Source: Thioalkalivibrio sp. (GTDB taxonomy: Bacteria; Pseudomonadota; Gammaproteobacteria; Ectothiorhodospirales; Ectothiorhodospiraceae). From it: a DNA stretch of 12,798 nucleotides. Position numbers and translations under genes: made by a program. The DNA is taken from positions 1-12,798 of the forward strand of contig JAGTVE010000005.1 of the NCBI GenBank assembly GCA_018224485.1, written 5' to 3'. Each line of letters starts with the position of its first letter. The first letter of the stretch is position 1. Under the pieces are notes generated by a model. The model was not told the origin of the DNA and did no database searches. It saw nothing but the letters and a program-made list of their open reading frames with translations. Shown here in pieces: positions 6,838-12,798 of this stretch.

Positions 6838-7415
6838 GCGTCCGGGCCGGTGCCGGGATCCGCAGGCTCACCGTGATCCTCCGTATCGGGGTCAGCGGCA
6901 CTGTCGGCGTCCGATCGGCAACGGGGGCTGTGCAGGAAGGTCTCCGCGGAATCCACCAAAATGATGCCACGCATGTGATTCCGGCCGACCAGGGCCTGAT
7001 AGTTCAGGTGCGTCCGGTCGATCAGGCTGATTTCCTCTTCCCGGTAATGCGGTCCGATGCACAGACCGATCGACACCACGGGCCGGCGCTGGAATCCGCC
7101 ATCGTGACGCAGGATGCGCACGTTGCGGGTGATCGGTCGTTCCACCCGTACCGTATTGTCCGCGTCCTCGGGATCGATGATGTCGAAGGCAATCCACCGT
7201 TCCCCGTTGCGTTCGAAGCGTTGCTTGTTCAGGGCATTCAGCGACGAGGTGGTGGCACCGGTATCAAACTTGGCCTTGAGCGAGATGCCTTCGGGCAGGA
7301 TCTCGATCCGCTCCACCCAGCCGTGGATCGTACGGACATCGGCCTCTTCTGCCGTGCTGCTGCCAGCCAGCGCAACACAGAACAGTAAGCCCATGGGGAA
7401 AAACGAAAAACGCAT
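6834..7415 (-). CDS. Exported retropepsin-like aspartic protease (RimB / putative ATP-dependent zinc protease family)
   Basis: This 193-residue protein has a Sec signal peptide (hydrophobic core about 7-18, likely cut near TA-EEA at 21-25), so it should act in the periplasm. The mature part is a single retropepsin-like domain. The catalytic aspartate motif is FDTGATTSSLNA (50-61, Asp51), and the second hydrophobic-Gly element is ALVGRNHM (141-148). The Pfam family has been labelled a zinc protease, but the DTGA motif points to an aspartic protease active as a dimer. The tail (about 164-193) is acidic, rich in D, P and G, and looks disordered. A Cys at 13 follows LLF, which is a poor lipobox, so a lipoprotein is unlikely. 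The start has GAGG 5 bases upstream. It is the first gene of the operon and its stop overlaps the next start (ATGA). Confidence 0.9.
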   Translation of the reverse strand: MRFSFFPMGLLFCVALAGSSTAEEADVRTIHGWVERIEILPEGISLKAKFDTGATTSSLNALNKQRFERNGERWIAFDIIDPEDADNTVRVERPITRNVRILRHDGGFQRRPVVSIGLCIGPHYREEEISLIDRTHLNYQALVGRNHMRGIILVDSAETFLHSPRCRSDADSAADPDTEDHGEPADPGTGPDA

Positions 7416-7420
7416 GCACG

Positions 7421-7424
7421 CCTC
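7421..7424 (-). promoter_or_regulatory. Shine-Dalgarno sequence of the retropepsin gene
   Basis: GAGG on the minus strand lies 5 bases before the ATG at 7415. It is the only good ribosome binding site seen in the three-gene operon; the two downstream genes begin in ATGA overlaps with weak sites. Confidence 0.55.
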
Positions 7425-7459
7425 GGGATTGCCCAGCCGCGGGAGGCTGGCGCTGCCTG

Positions 7460-7465
7460 ATTATA
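7460..7465 (-). promoter_or_regulatory. Perfect -10 box of the retropepsin-7TM-ATP-grasp operon
   Basis: TATAAT on the minus strand, about 45 bases before the ATG at 7415, would give a leader of roughly 35-40 bases that includes the GAGG site. The matching -35 position (17-base spacer, complement 7483-7488) reads AAAATC, which is poor, so an activator may be needed. It sits in the 183-base gap shared with the divergent RND operon, so both may be controlled from the same region. Confidence 0.45.
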
Positions 7466-7598
7466 ACCGCCTCAATATACGCGATTTTGCCCCTGCGGTT
7501 GCGAATGGGACACCTGCAGGGACCGGTCTGCTGGGGACGCCCACGCATCACGTTCGCCCCCATGCTCCCCACGCGCATGGATGGTTTATGCTCTCGGC

Positions 7599-8687
7599 AT
7601 GGGCGTGAGGTCACTGTTGCAGCGTCATCGTTCGACCCTGCTGATTGCAGGGGTCGCGCTGCTGCTGGTGCTGTGGATTGCGAGCGGAGTGGTGGGGCGC
7701 GAGCCGCCGGTGATCGAGGCGCGCCAGGAATCCCCCGTGCCGACGGTGGCGGTACGGGTGAGCAAGGCGGAGCCGATACGGCGGCTGGTGACGCTGCAGG
7801 GTGAGGTGCTGCCGGATCAGCAGGTCACGGTCCGCGCCGAGACGGAAGGTGGACTCGTGGAGACGCCGGTTCCGCTGGGGGAATCCGTGGTCGCCGGCAC
7901 CGTCATCGCGCGCATCGCGATGGACGATCGAAAGGCCCGGCTGCGCCGCGCCGAGGCCGCGGTGCAAGGGCGTGAGGCCGACTTCCGGGCCGCGGAAGAG
8001 CTGGCGGAGAAGGGGTATCAGGCGCAGCTGCAGGTGGATTCCGCACGCGCGGAACTCGAGGCGGCGAGGGCGGAACTGGAGTCAGTGCGGCTGGACATCG
8101 AGCACACGCGCGTCAAGGCCCCGATCGCCGGCGTGCTGAACCACCGATCGGCCGAGGTGGGCGATTACCTTTCGGTGGGCGCGGCGGTTGCGCAGATCGT
8201 CGAGAACAATCCGCTCAAGGCGGTCGTCCAGGTGCCGCAGCACAGCATCCACCGCATCCAACCGGGACAGATGGCCAACCTGGAATTCGGCAACGGGCTG
8301 GTCCGGGAAGGGACCATCCGGCACGTCTCGGCACGAGCCGATACCCAGACGCGAACCTTTCGCGTCGAGATCGAAGTGCCCAATCCCGAACGGATCCTGC
8401 CCTCCGGCATCAGCGTGCAGGTGAGAATCCCGGTGGAGGAGGTGATGGCGCACCGCATTTCTCCGGCGCTGGTCACGCTGGATCCCGACGGACGCCTGGG
8501 CATCAAGATCCTCGAGAATGCAGACCGGGTCGCCTTCCACCCGATCGACCCCGTGCGCGCGGATAGCGACGGTCTGTGGGTGGACGAGCTTCCGGAAACC
8601 GTGCGGATCATCACGGTGGGCCAGGGATTCGTGAATGAGGGGGACAGGGTGCAGAGTCGGCCGGAGGATGCGGGACCCGTCCAATGA
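7599..8687 (+). CDS. RND efflux periplasmic adaptor subunit (HlyD/MexA-type membrane fusion protein)
   Basis: This periplasmic adaptor would link an RND pump to an outer-membrane channel. Counting from ATG 7599 it has 362 residues. A short basic stretch (MGVRSLLQRHR) precedes one hydrophobic anchor (about 13-30). Next come a barrel-sandwich half (about 67-106, GEVLPDQQVTVRAETEGG), a short coiled-coil hairpin (about 108-168, with repeated ARAELEAARAELES heptads), the second half (VKAPIAGVLNHR, 172-183), a beta-barrel, and a C-terminal membrane-proximal domain ending near GFVNEGDRV. The lack of a lipobox suggests anchoring by the N-terminal helix. An in-frame ATG at 7581 would add MVYALG; neither start has a clear ribosome binding site, and 7599 gives a more usual basic N-terminus. 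The stop overlaps the pump start (ATGA). The family is clear; the substrate is unknown. Confidence 0.92.
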   Translation: MGVRSLLQRHRSTLLIAGVALLLVLWIASGVVGREPPVIEARQESPVPTVAVRVSKAEPIRRLVTLQGEVLPDQQVTVRAETEGGLVETPVPLGESVVAGTVIARIAMDDRKARLRRAEAAVQGREADFRAAEELAEKGYQAQLQVDSARAELEAARAELESVRLDIEHTRVKAPIAGVLNHRSAEVGDYLSVGAAVAQIVENNPLKAVVQVPQHSIHRIQPGQMANLEFGNGLVREGTIRHVSARADTQTRTFRVEIEVPNPERILPSGISVQVRIPVEEVMAHRISPALVTLDPDGRLGIKILENADRVAFHPIDPVRADSDGLWVDELPETVRIITVGQGFVNEGDRVQSRPEDAGPVQ

Positions 8688-11600
8688 ACCTGCTGATCCG
8701 GGCCGCGATCGACCGGAGCCGCACGATGCTGCTCCTGTTGCTGCTGATGCTGACCGCAGGCAGCATCGCCTACCTGACCATTCCCAAGGAGGCGGCACCG
8801 GATATCGAAATACCGATCTTCTTCGTGTCCGTCACGCATTCCGGCATCTCGCCGGAGGACAGCGAACGTCTGCTGGTCCGGCCGCTGGAGCGCGAGCTGC
8901 AACCCGTGGCCGGCCTCGACGAACTCCGGGCGCAGGCAGGGGAGGGCTTCGCGCTCATACAGCTCGACTTCGAGGCGGGCTATGACAATCGGCAGGCAAT
9001 GGCCGATGTGCGCGAAAAGGTCGACCTGGTCCAGGGACAGCTTCCGCCGGGCACGGAGGAGCCGCACGTGACCGAGGTCGACCTGTCCCTGTTTCCCGTG
9101 CTGGTGGCGACCCTGTCCGGGTCGGTCCCGGAACGGAGCCTGGTTCGCATTGCGCGGGATCTCCGGGATCAGCTGGAGGCGTTGCCGGGCGTGCTCGAGG
9201 TTCACATCGGCGGCGATCGCGAGGATGTCCTCGAGGTGATGGCGGATCCGCTGGTCATGGAGACCTACCGGCTTCCCTACCAAGAACTGATCGAGGCGAT
9301 CGAACGCAACAACCGGCTGGTCGCTGCCGGTGCAATGGATACCGGCGCGGGGCGGGTCACCCTGAAGGTCCCCGGGGTGATCGAGTCGCTCGAGGATGTC
9401 CTCGAACTGCCGGTCAAGGTGGAGCAGGGGACCGTGGTCAGCTTCGGTGACGTGGCCACCGCGCGCCGAGGGTTCAAGGACCCCGAGGAATTCGCGCGGG
9501 TGAACGGCCAGCCGGCGGTGGCGCTGGAGATCCGCAAGCGCGCAGGCGCCAACATCATCGAGACCGTGACCGACGCCCGCGCAGTGATCGACGCCGCCGC
9601 CGAGGACTGGCCGCAGACCGTCGCCGTCGACTACCTGCAGGACATGGGCCAGGATGTCCGCGACCTGCTCGGCGACCTCGAAAACAACGTGATCACCGCG
9701 ATCCTGCTGGTGATGCTGACCATCGTCGCCGCCCTGGGCGGTCGTTCATCCTGGCTGGTCGGACTTGCCATTCCGGGCGCCTTTCTGGGTGGCATTCTGG
9801 CCATCCATCTGCTCGGATTCACGCTCAACATCGTGGTGCTGTTCTCGCTGATCCTCGTGATCGGCATGCTGGTGGATGGCGCGATCATCGTGGTCGAGCA
9901 GGCCGACCGCTACCTCGCCGACGGGCTCGAACGGCGCGAGGCCTTCCGGCGCGCGTCGATCCGCATGGCCTGGCCGGTGATCGCCTCCACCGCCACCACA
10001 CTGGCCGTCTTCTTCCCGATGCTGTTCTGGCCCGGAATGACCGGGGAGTTCATGTTCTACCTCCCGGCCACCGTGCTGGTGACGCTCGGCGCATCATTGC
10101 TGATGGCGCTGCTGTTCATCCCGGTTCTGGGCGCTCTGGTCGGAGGACGCGATGCCAGCCGGCCCGAGCAGGTGAGGCACATCCTCGCGGCCGAGCGCGG
10201 CGAGTTCGCACAGGTGGACGGCTTTACCGCAAGGTATATCGGGCTCTTGCGGCGGTTGCTACAGCGGCCCGGCCAGACGCTTGCGATCGCGCTGATGCTG
10301 GTGCTGGCGGTGTATGCGGCCTACACGGAATTCGGACGCGGGGTGGAGTTCTTCCCGCAGGTGGAGCCGCGCTTCGCGCAGGTGCAGGTTCAGGCACGCG
10401 GCGACCTCTCGGTCTGGGAAGCGGACCGACTCGTGCGCATGGTCGAGGCGCGCCTGATGGGCGTGCCGGAGATCAAGACCGTCTATGCCCGGACCATCGG
10501 TGCGCCCAGGGCGCGTCTGATGGCGGACCATGCCGAGGACGTGATCGGCGTGATACAGCTGGAACTGCTCGACTGGCGCGTTCGGCCTCCCGCCTCCGAG
10601 ATCCTGGAACGCCTGCGCCGGGACACCGCGGACCTGCCGGGCATCGTGCTCCAGTTCCGGGAACAGGAGGGCGGACCACAGATGGGCAAGCCGATCGAGG
10701 TGGAGATCTCGCATCGTGACCGGGAAGTGTTGAACGGCGCCGTCGTGCATCTGCGCGAACTCATGGACCGCGTAGGCGGTTTCGTGGATGTCGGAGACGA
10801 CCGTTCACTATCCGGGGTCGAGCTGCGCCTGGACGTGGACCACCGGGAGGCGGCGCGCTACGGCGCGGACATCAGCCTGCTGGGCAACGCCGTGCAGATG
10901 GTTACGCAGGGGATCCGCCTCGGAGGATACCGGCCCGATGATGCCGACGAGGAAGTGGACATCCGGGTGCGCTTCCCCTTCGACGAACGCAACCTCGCGC
11001 AACTGGTGAACCTGCGCGTGCCGACTGCCTACGGTCTGGTGCCGATCGAGAACTTCGTGGAATTCCGGCCGGCTCCCAAGACCGGGATCATCAAGCGGGT
11101 CAACGGGCAGCGGACCCTGACGGTCTCCGCCGATGCCGCGAAGGGGCGGCTGGTCGACGATCAGGTCCGTCGCCTCCAGGCGGCCCTCGCAGAAGATCCA
11201 CTGTCCGAGGACGTGCGTGTGCGCTTCCGGGGCCAGGCCGAGGAGCAGGCGGAGGCCGCCGGTTTTCTTGGCTGGGCCTTCCTGCTCTCGGTCTTCCTGA
11301 TGCTGGTGATCCTGGTCACCCAGTTCAACAGCCTGTACCAGGCTGTGCTGGTGCTGTCGGCAATCGTGTTTTCCACCTCGGGCGTGCTGCTGGGACTGCT
11401 GTTGCGCCAGGAACCCTTCGGGATCGTGATGAGCGGCGTCGGGGTGATCGCACTTGCGGGTATCGTGGTGAACAACAACATCGTGCTGATCGACACCTTC
11501 AACCGCATGCGGCAGCAGGGGCTGGCAGCCGTGGATGCGGCGCTGCGCACCGGCGCCCAGCGGCTGCGCCCGGTACTGCTGACCACACTGACAACCGTTC

Positions 11601-11860
11601 TCGGCCTAATGCCGATGGTCTTCGCGCTCACGGTGGATTTCATCGGCCGCGATTTCAGCGTGGGAGCACCATCCACCCAGTACTGGGTGCAGCTGGCCAC
11701 CGCAATCTCCGGGGGACTGCTCGTGGCCACACCGCTGACGCTGCTGCTCACGCCGGTGCTGCTCGTGTGGGGCAGCCGTGAACACGCTCCGTCGCCCGCA
11801 GATGCTCCGCGGGGATCCACAGCCGGGGCGCCGCCGGACCACCAGGTCCAGGAGGGGTAG
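8684..11860 (+). CDS. RND family efflux transporter, inner-membrane permease (AcrB/HAE1-like)
   Basis: This 1058-residue proton-driven pump has the full two-fold RND layout. TM1 is at about 15-31, followed by a periplasmic loop to about 333, TM2-6 between 336 and 484, TM7 at about 532-548, a second large loop to about 858, and TM8-12 between 860 and 1030. The length fits AcrB-like proteins (about 1050). In TM4 the AcrB pair DD is reduced to one aspartate: GMLVDGAIIVVEQ, with D398 and G399. In TM10 the AcrB lysine is replaced by asparagines in GIVVNNNIVLID (926-937). RLRPVLLTTLTTVLGLMP (960-977) with R962 keeps the TM11 arginine. These features suit the broader HAE1-like subfamily rather than classical AcrB or CusA heavy-metal pumps. 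No outer-membrane factor gene follows, so a TolC-like channel elsewhere would be needed. The substrate cannot be read from sequence. Confidence 0.95.
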   Translation: MNLLIRAAIDRSRTMLLLLLLMLTAGSIAYLTIPKEAAPDIEIPIFFVSVTHSGISPEDSERLLVRPLERELQPVAGLDELRAQAGEGFALIQLDFEAGYDNRQAMADVREKVDLVQGQLPPGTEEPHVTEVDLSLFPVLVATLSGSVPERSLVRIARDLRDQLEALPGVLEVHIGGDREDVLEVMADPLVMETYRLPYQELIEAIERNNRLVAAGAMDTGAGRVTLKVPGVIESLEDVLELPVKVEQGTVVSFGDVATARRGFKDPEEFARVNGQPAVALEIRKRAGANIIETVTDARAVIDAAAEDWPQTVAVDYLQDMGQDVRDLLGDLENNVITAILLVMLTIVAALGGRSSWLVGLAIPGAFLGGILAIHLLGFTLNIVVLFSLILVIGMLVDGAIIVVEQADRYLADGLERREAFRRASIRMAWPVIASTATTLAVFFPMLFWPGMTGEFMFYLPATVLVTLGASLLMALLFIPVLGALVGGRDASRPEQVRHILAAERGEFAQVDGFTARYIGLLRRLLQRPGQTLAIALMLVLAVYAAYTEFGRGVEFFPQVEPRFAQVQVQARGDLSVWEADRLVRMVEARLMGVPEIKTVYARTIGAPRARLMADHAEDVIGVIQLELLDWRVRPPASEILERLRRDTADLPGIVLQFREQEGGPQMGKPIEVEISHRDREVLNGAVVHLRELMDRVGGFVDVGDDRSLSGVELRLDVDHREAARYGADISLLGNAVQMVTQGIRLGGYRPDDADEEVDIRVRFPFDERNLAQLVNLRVPTAYGLVPIENFVEFRPAPKTGIIKRVNGQRTLTVSADAAKGRLVDDQVRRLQAALAEDPLSEDVRVRFRGQAEEQAEAAGFLGWAFLLSVFLMLVILVTQFNSLYQAVLVLSAIVFSTSGVLLGLLLRQEPFGIVMSGVGVIALAGIVVNNNIVLIDTFNRMRQQGLAAVDAALRTGAQRLRPVLLTTLTTVLGLMPMVFALTVDFIGRDFSVGAPSTQYWVQLATAISGGLLVATPLTLLLTPVLLVWGSREHAPSPADAPRGSTAGAPPDHQVQEG

Positions 11861-11876
11861 ACCCTGTGGAGTGCGG

Positions 11877-11906
11877 GCGCTTGCTCCCGCAGCAGGGAGC
11901 AAGCGC
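11877..11906 (+). repeat. Perfect 12-bp inverted repeat after the RND operon (REP-like or 3'-end hairpin)
   Basis: GCGCTTGCTCCC (11877-11888) and GGGAGCAAGCGC (11895-11906) form a perfect stem with a 6-base loop, 16 bases after the pump stop codon. No T-run follows on either strand, so it is not a standard intrinsic terminator. It may protect the mRNA 3' end or be a dispersed palindromic element; its core resembles the GGGAGC/GCTTGC type of REP sequences in pseudomonads. A competing short stem (GCGGG 11873-11877 with CCCGC 11886-11890) shares its left arm. Confidence 0.6.
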
Positions 11907-11934
11907 ATGGTGCAAAACGGGGGCAAGCCGCCGT

Positions 11935-11952
11935 ACTTGAGTGGCCTCAAGT
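11935..11952. repeat. Inverted repeat ACTTGAG-N4-CTCAAGT
   Basis: These are two perfect 7-base arms separated by TGGC. The repeat overlaps the possible -35 box at 11937-11942, a place where an operator could act. It could equally be a small hairpin. Confidence 0.4.
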
Positions 11953-11965
11953 CCGTCTGTGTAAT
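11937..11965 (+). promoter_or_regulatory. Promoter-like sequence TTGAGT-N17-TGTAAT
   Basis: TTGAGT (11937-11942) and TGTAAT (11960-11965), at the ideal 17-base spacing, match 4 of 6 and 5 of 6 consensus positions. No convincing gene follows on the plus strand; transcription from here would run antisense into the phosphorylase gene. The downstream bases 11961-11984 hold two more palindromes: gtaattac, and cataat-gtat-attatg, an AT-rich island in GC-rich surroundings. Confidence 0.35.
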
Positions 11966-12021
11966 TACGCATAATGTATATTATGTTAAATAAGGTCCCG
12001 ATCAGATCGAGGATTCCGCAA

Positions 12022-12049
12022 AGGCACCGCCCCGCACGCTACGGTGCCT
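12022..12049 (-). terminator. Terminator-like hairpin overlapping the phosphorylase stop codon
   Basis: AGGCACCG (12022-12029) and CGGTGCCT (12042-12049) form an 8-bp stem with a 12-base loop. Read on the minus strand, the stem spans the last codons and the TAG stop, and the right arm leads into only three T residues. The short T-run makes it a weak intrinsic terminator at best. Confidence 0.35.
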
Positions 12050-12798
12050 GCACCTCCCGGCAGCGCTTGATCACCAGCGGCAGCAGTCGCTTCACCCGGC
12101 CCATCGCGACGTCGAGGTTGCGGGCGATGTCCTCCATCGTGATCAAGCCCTCCGAGCGTCCGGCCGCCCGGTTCGCGACCACGGCGCAGCAGGCGTAACG
12201 GAGTTCCAGTTCCCGCGCGAGCGCCGTCTCCGGCATCCCGGTCATGCCGACCAGATCGCAGCCATCGCGTTCCAGGCGATCGATCTCAGCCGCGGTCTCG
12301 AGTCGGGGACCCTGTGTTGCGGCATAGGTGCCCCGCTCCATCGCGCCGAGGCCGAGTTCGCGGGAAGCCGCGATCAGGGTCTGGCGCAGACCTTCGTTGT
12401 AGGGGTACGTCATGTCGACATGGGTCACGCCGTCGTCGTCATCTCCTTCGAAGAAGGTGTGATAGCGCGACCAGGTATAGTCGATGATCTGGTCCGGGAT
12501 CGCGATGCGTCCGGGGGTCATGTGCTGCGTGATGCCGCCCACGGCAGCCACTGCCAGCACGGTCTCCACGCCGGCATTCTTCAGTGCCCAGAGATTCGCG
12601 CGGTAGTTGACCTGGTGTGGAGGAATCGTGTGATGGGCCCCGTGTCGGGGCAGGAAGAGGACCTCGTGTCCGTGGTACTGGCCGATGGTCAGCGGACCCG
12701 AGGGTTCCCCGTAGGGCGTGTGCATCACCTCCCGCCGGCTGATCTCGAGATCCTTCAGCCGCGTGAGGCCGGTGCCCCCTATGATCGCAAGACGTCCC
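12039..12798 (-). CDS. S-methyl-5'-thioinosine phosphorylase / purine nucleoside phosphorylase family (N-terminus cut by window edge)
   Basis: The gene reads into the window from its right edge, with about 252 codons visible. In-frame sequence upstream of the apparent GTG/ATG at 12728-12723 gives GRLAIIGGTGLTRLKDLEI, the phosphate-binding N-terminus of the MTAP/PNP family, so only a few first codons are missing. Other motifs are FLPRHGAHHTIPPHQVNYRAN (a methylthio-nucleoside phosphorylase signature), ATQGPRLET and VGMTGMPETALAREL. In the base pocket ANRAAG has Asn where human MTAP has Asp residues for adenine; this favours 6-oxopurines and matches Pseudomonas methylthioinosine phosphorylase. 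The enzyme would release hypoxanthine and methylthioribose-1-phosphate to recycle polyamine by-products. Adenosine or guanosine relatives cannot be excluded from sequence alone. It converges on the RND operon across a 178-base gap. Confidence 0.88.
   Translation of the reverse strand, partial: GRLAIIGGTGLTRLKDLEISRREVMHTPYGEPSGPLTIGQYHGHEVLFLPRHGAHHTIPPHQVNYRANLWALKNAGVETVLAVAAVGGITQHMTPGRIAIPDQIIDYTWSRYHTFFEGDDDDGVTHVDMTYPYNEGLRQTLIAASRELGLGAMERGTYAATQGPRLETAAEIDRLERDGCDLVGMTGMPETALARELELRYACCAVVANRAAGRSEGLITMEDIARNLDVAMGRVKRLLPLVIKRCREVQAP

Noticed and set aside
8165..9283. 372-codon minus-strand open frame across the RND genes
   Set aside because: It is opposite the adaptor and pump, rich in H, R, Q and D, and has no known motif.
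11974..12198. 74-codon plus-strand open frame downstream of the orphan promoter
   Set aside because: Most of it is antisense to the phosphorylase, its composition is shadow-like and no ribosome binding site is seen. The promoter alone is kept as a question.
12723..12728. GTG/ATG as the start of the phosphorylase
   Set aside because: The frame continues upstream to the window edge and encodes the conserved GGTGLT phosphate-binding motif, so these are internal codons.

Overview
This GC-rich window reads as a chromosomal segment from a gammaproteobacterium. The GC bias is shown by the codons and by long open frames on the antisense strand. The tmk-holB-pilZ order is typical of pseudomonads and relatives. 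The PilZ, BioA, RND and methylthioinosine-phosphorylase-like proteins all have a gammaproteobacterial look. An affiliation near the Chromatiales/Ectothiorhodospiraceae is a guess that cannot be proven from this stretch. There are no RNA genes, insertion sequences, CRISPR arrays or phage genes.

Layout, left to right. (1) Positions 1-1701, plus strand: the 3' end of thymidylate kinase (tmk), overlapping holB (DNA polymerase III delta'), then pilZ (type IV pilus protein). The tatD gene that often follows pilZ is absent. (2) Positions 1747-4353: a class V PLP aminotransferase on the minus strand and bioA (biotin synthesis) on the plus strand, divergent from a shared 126-base gap. BioA appears to lack a ribosome binding site and may be translated from a leaderless mRNA. 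(3) Positions 4361-7415, minus strand: a tight three-gene operon encoding an exported retropepsin-like protease, a membrane protein with a transglutaminase-like domain plus about seven C-terminal helices, and a cytosolic RimK-like ATP-grasp ligase. Each junction is a 4-base ATGA overlap. All three positions of the transglutaminase triad appear substituted. (4) Positions 7599-11860, plus strand: a divergent operon encoding an RND periplasmic adaptor and an RND inner-membrane pump, with no outer-membrane factor. (5) Positions 11861-12038: a gap holding a 12-bp perfect hairpin, an AT-rich palindrome cluster with a promoter-like sequence, and a terminator-like hairpin. (6) Positions 12039-12798, minus strand: a nucleoside phosphorylase, probably S-methyl-5'-thioinosine phosphorylase, cut by the window edge.

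The most interesting part is the retropepsin / inactive transglutaminase-7TM / ATP-grasp operon. Comparative genomics has predicted such genes to form an amide-ligation and peptide-processing system, but to my knowledge its substrate is not firmly established. Here the three products would span cytosol, membrane and periplasm, and the operon lies back to back with an efflux pump.
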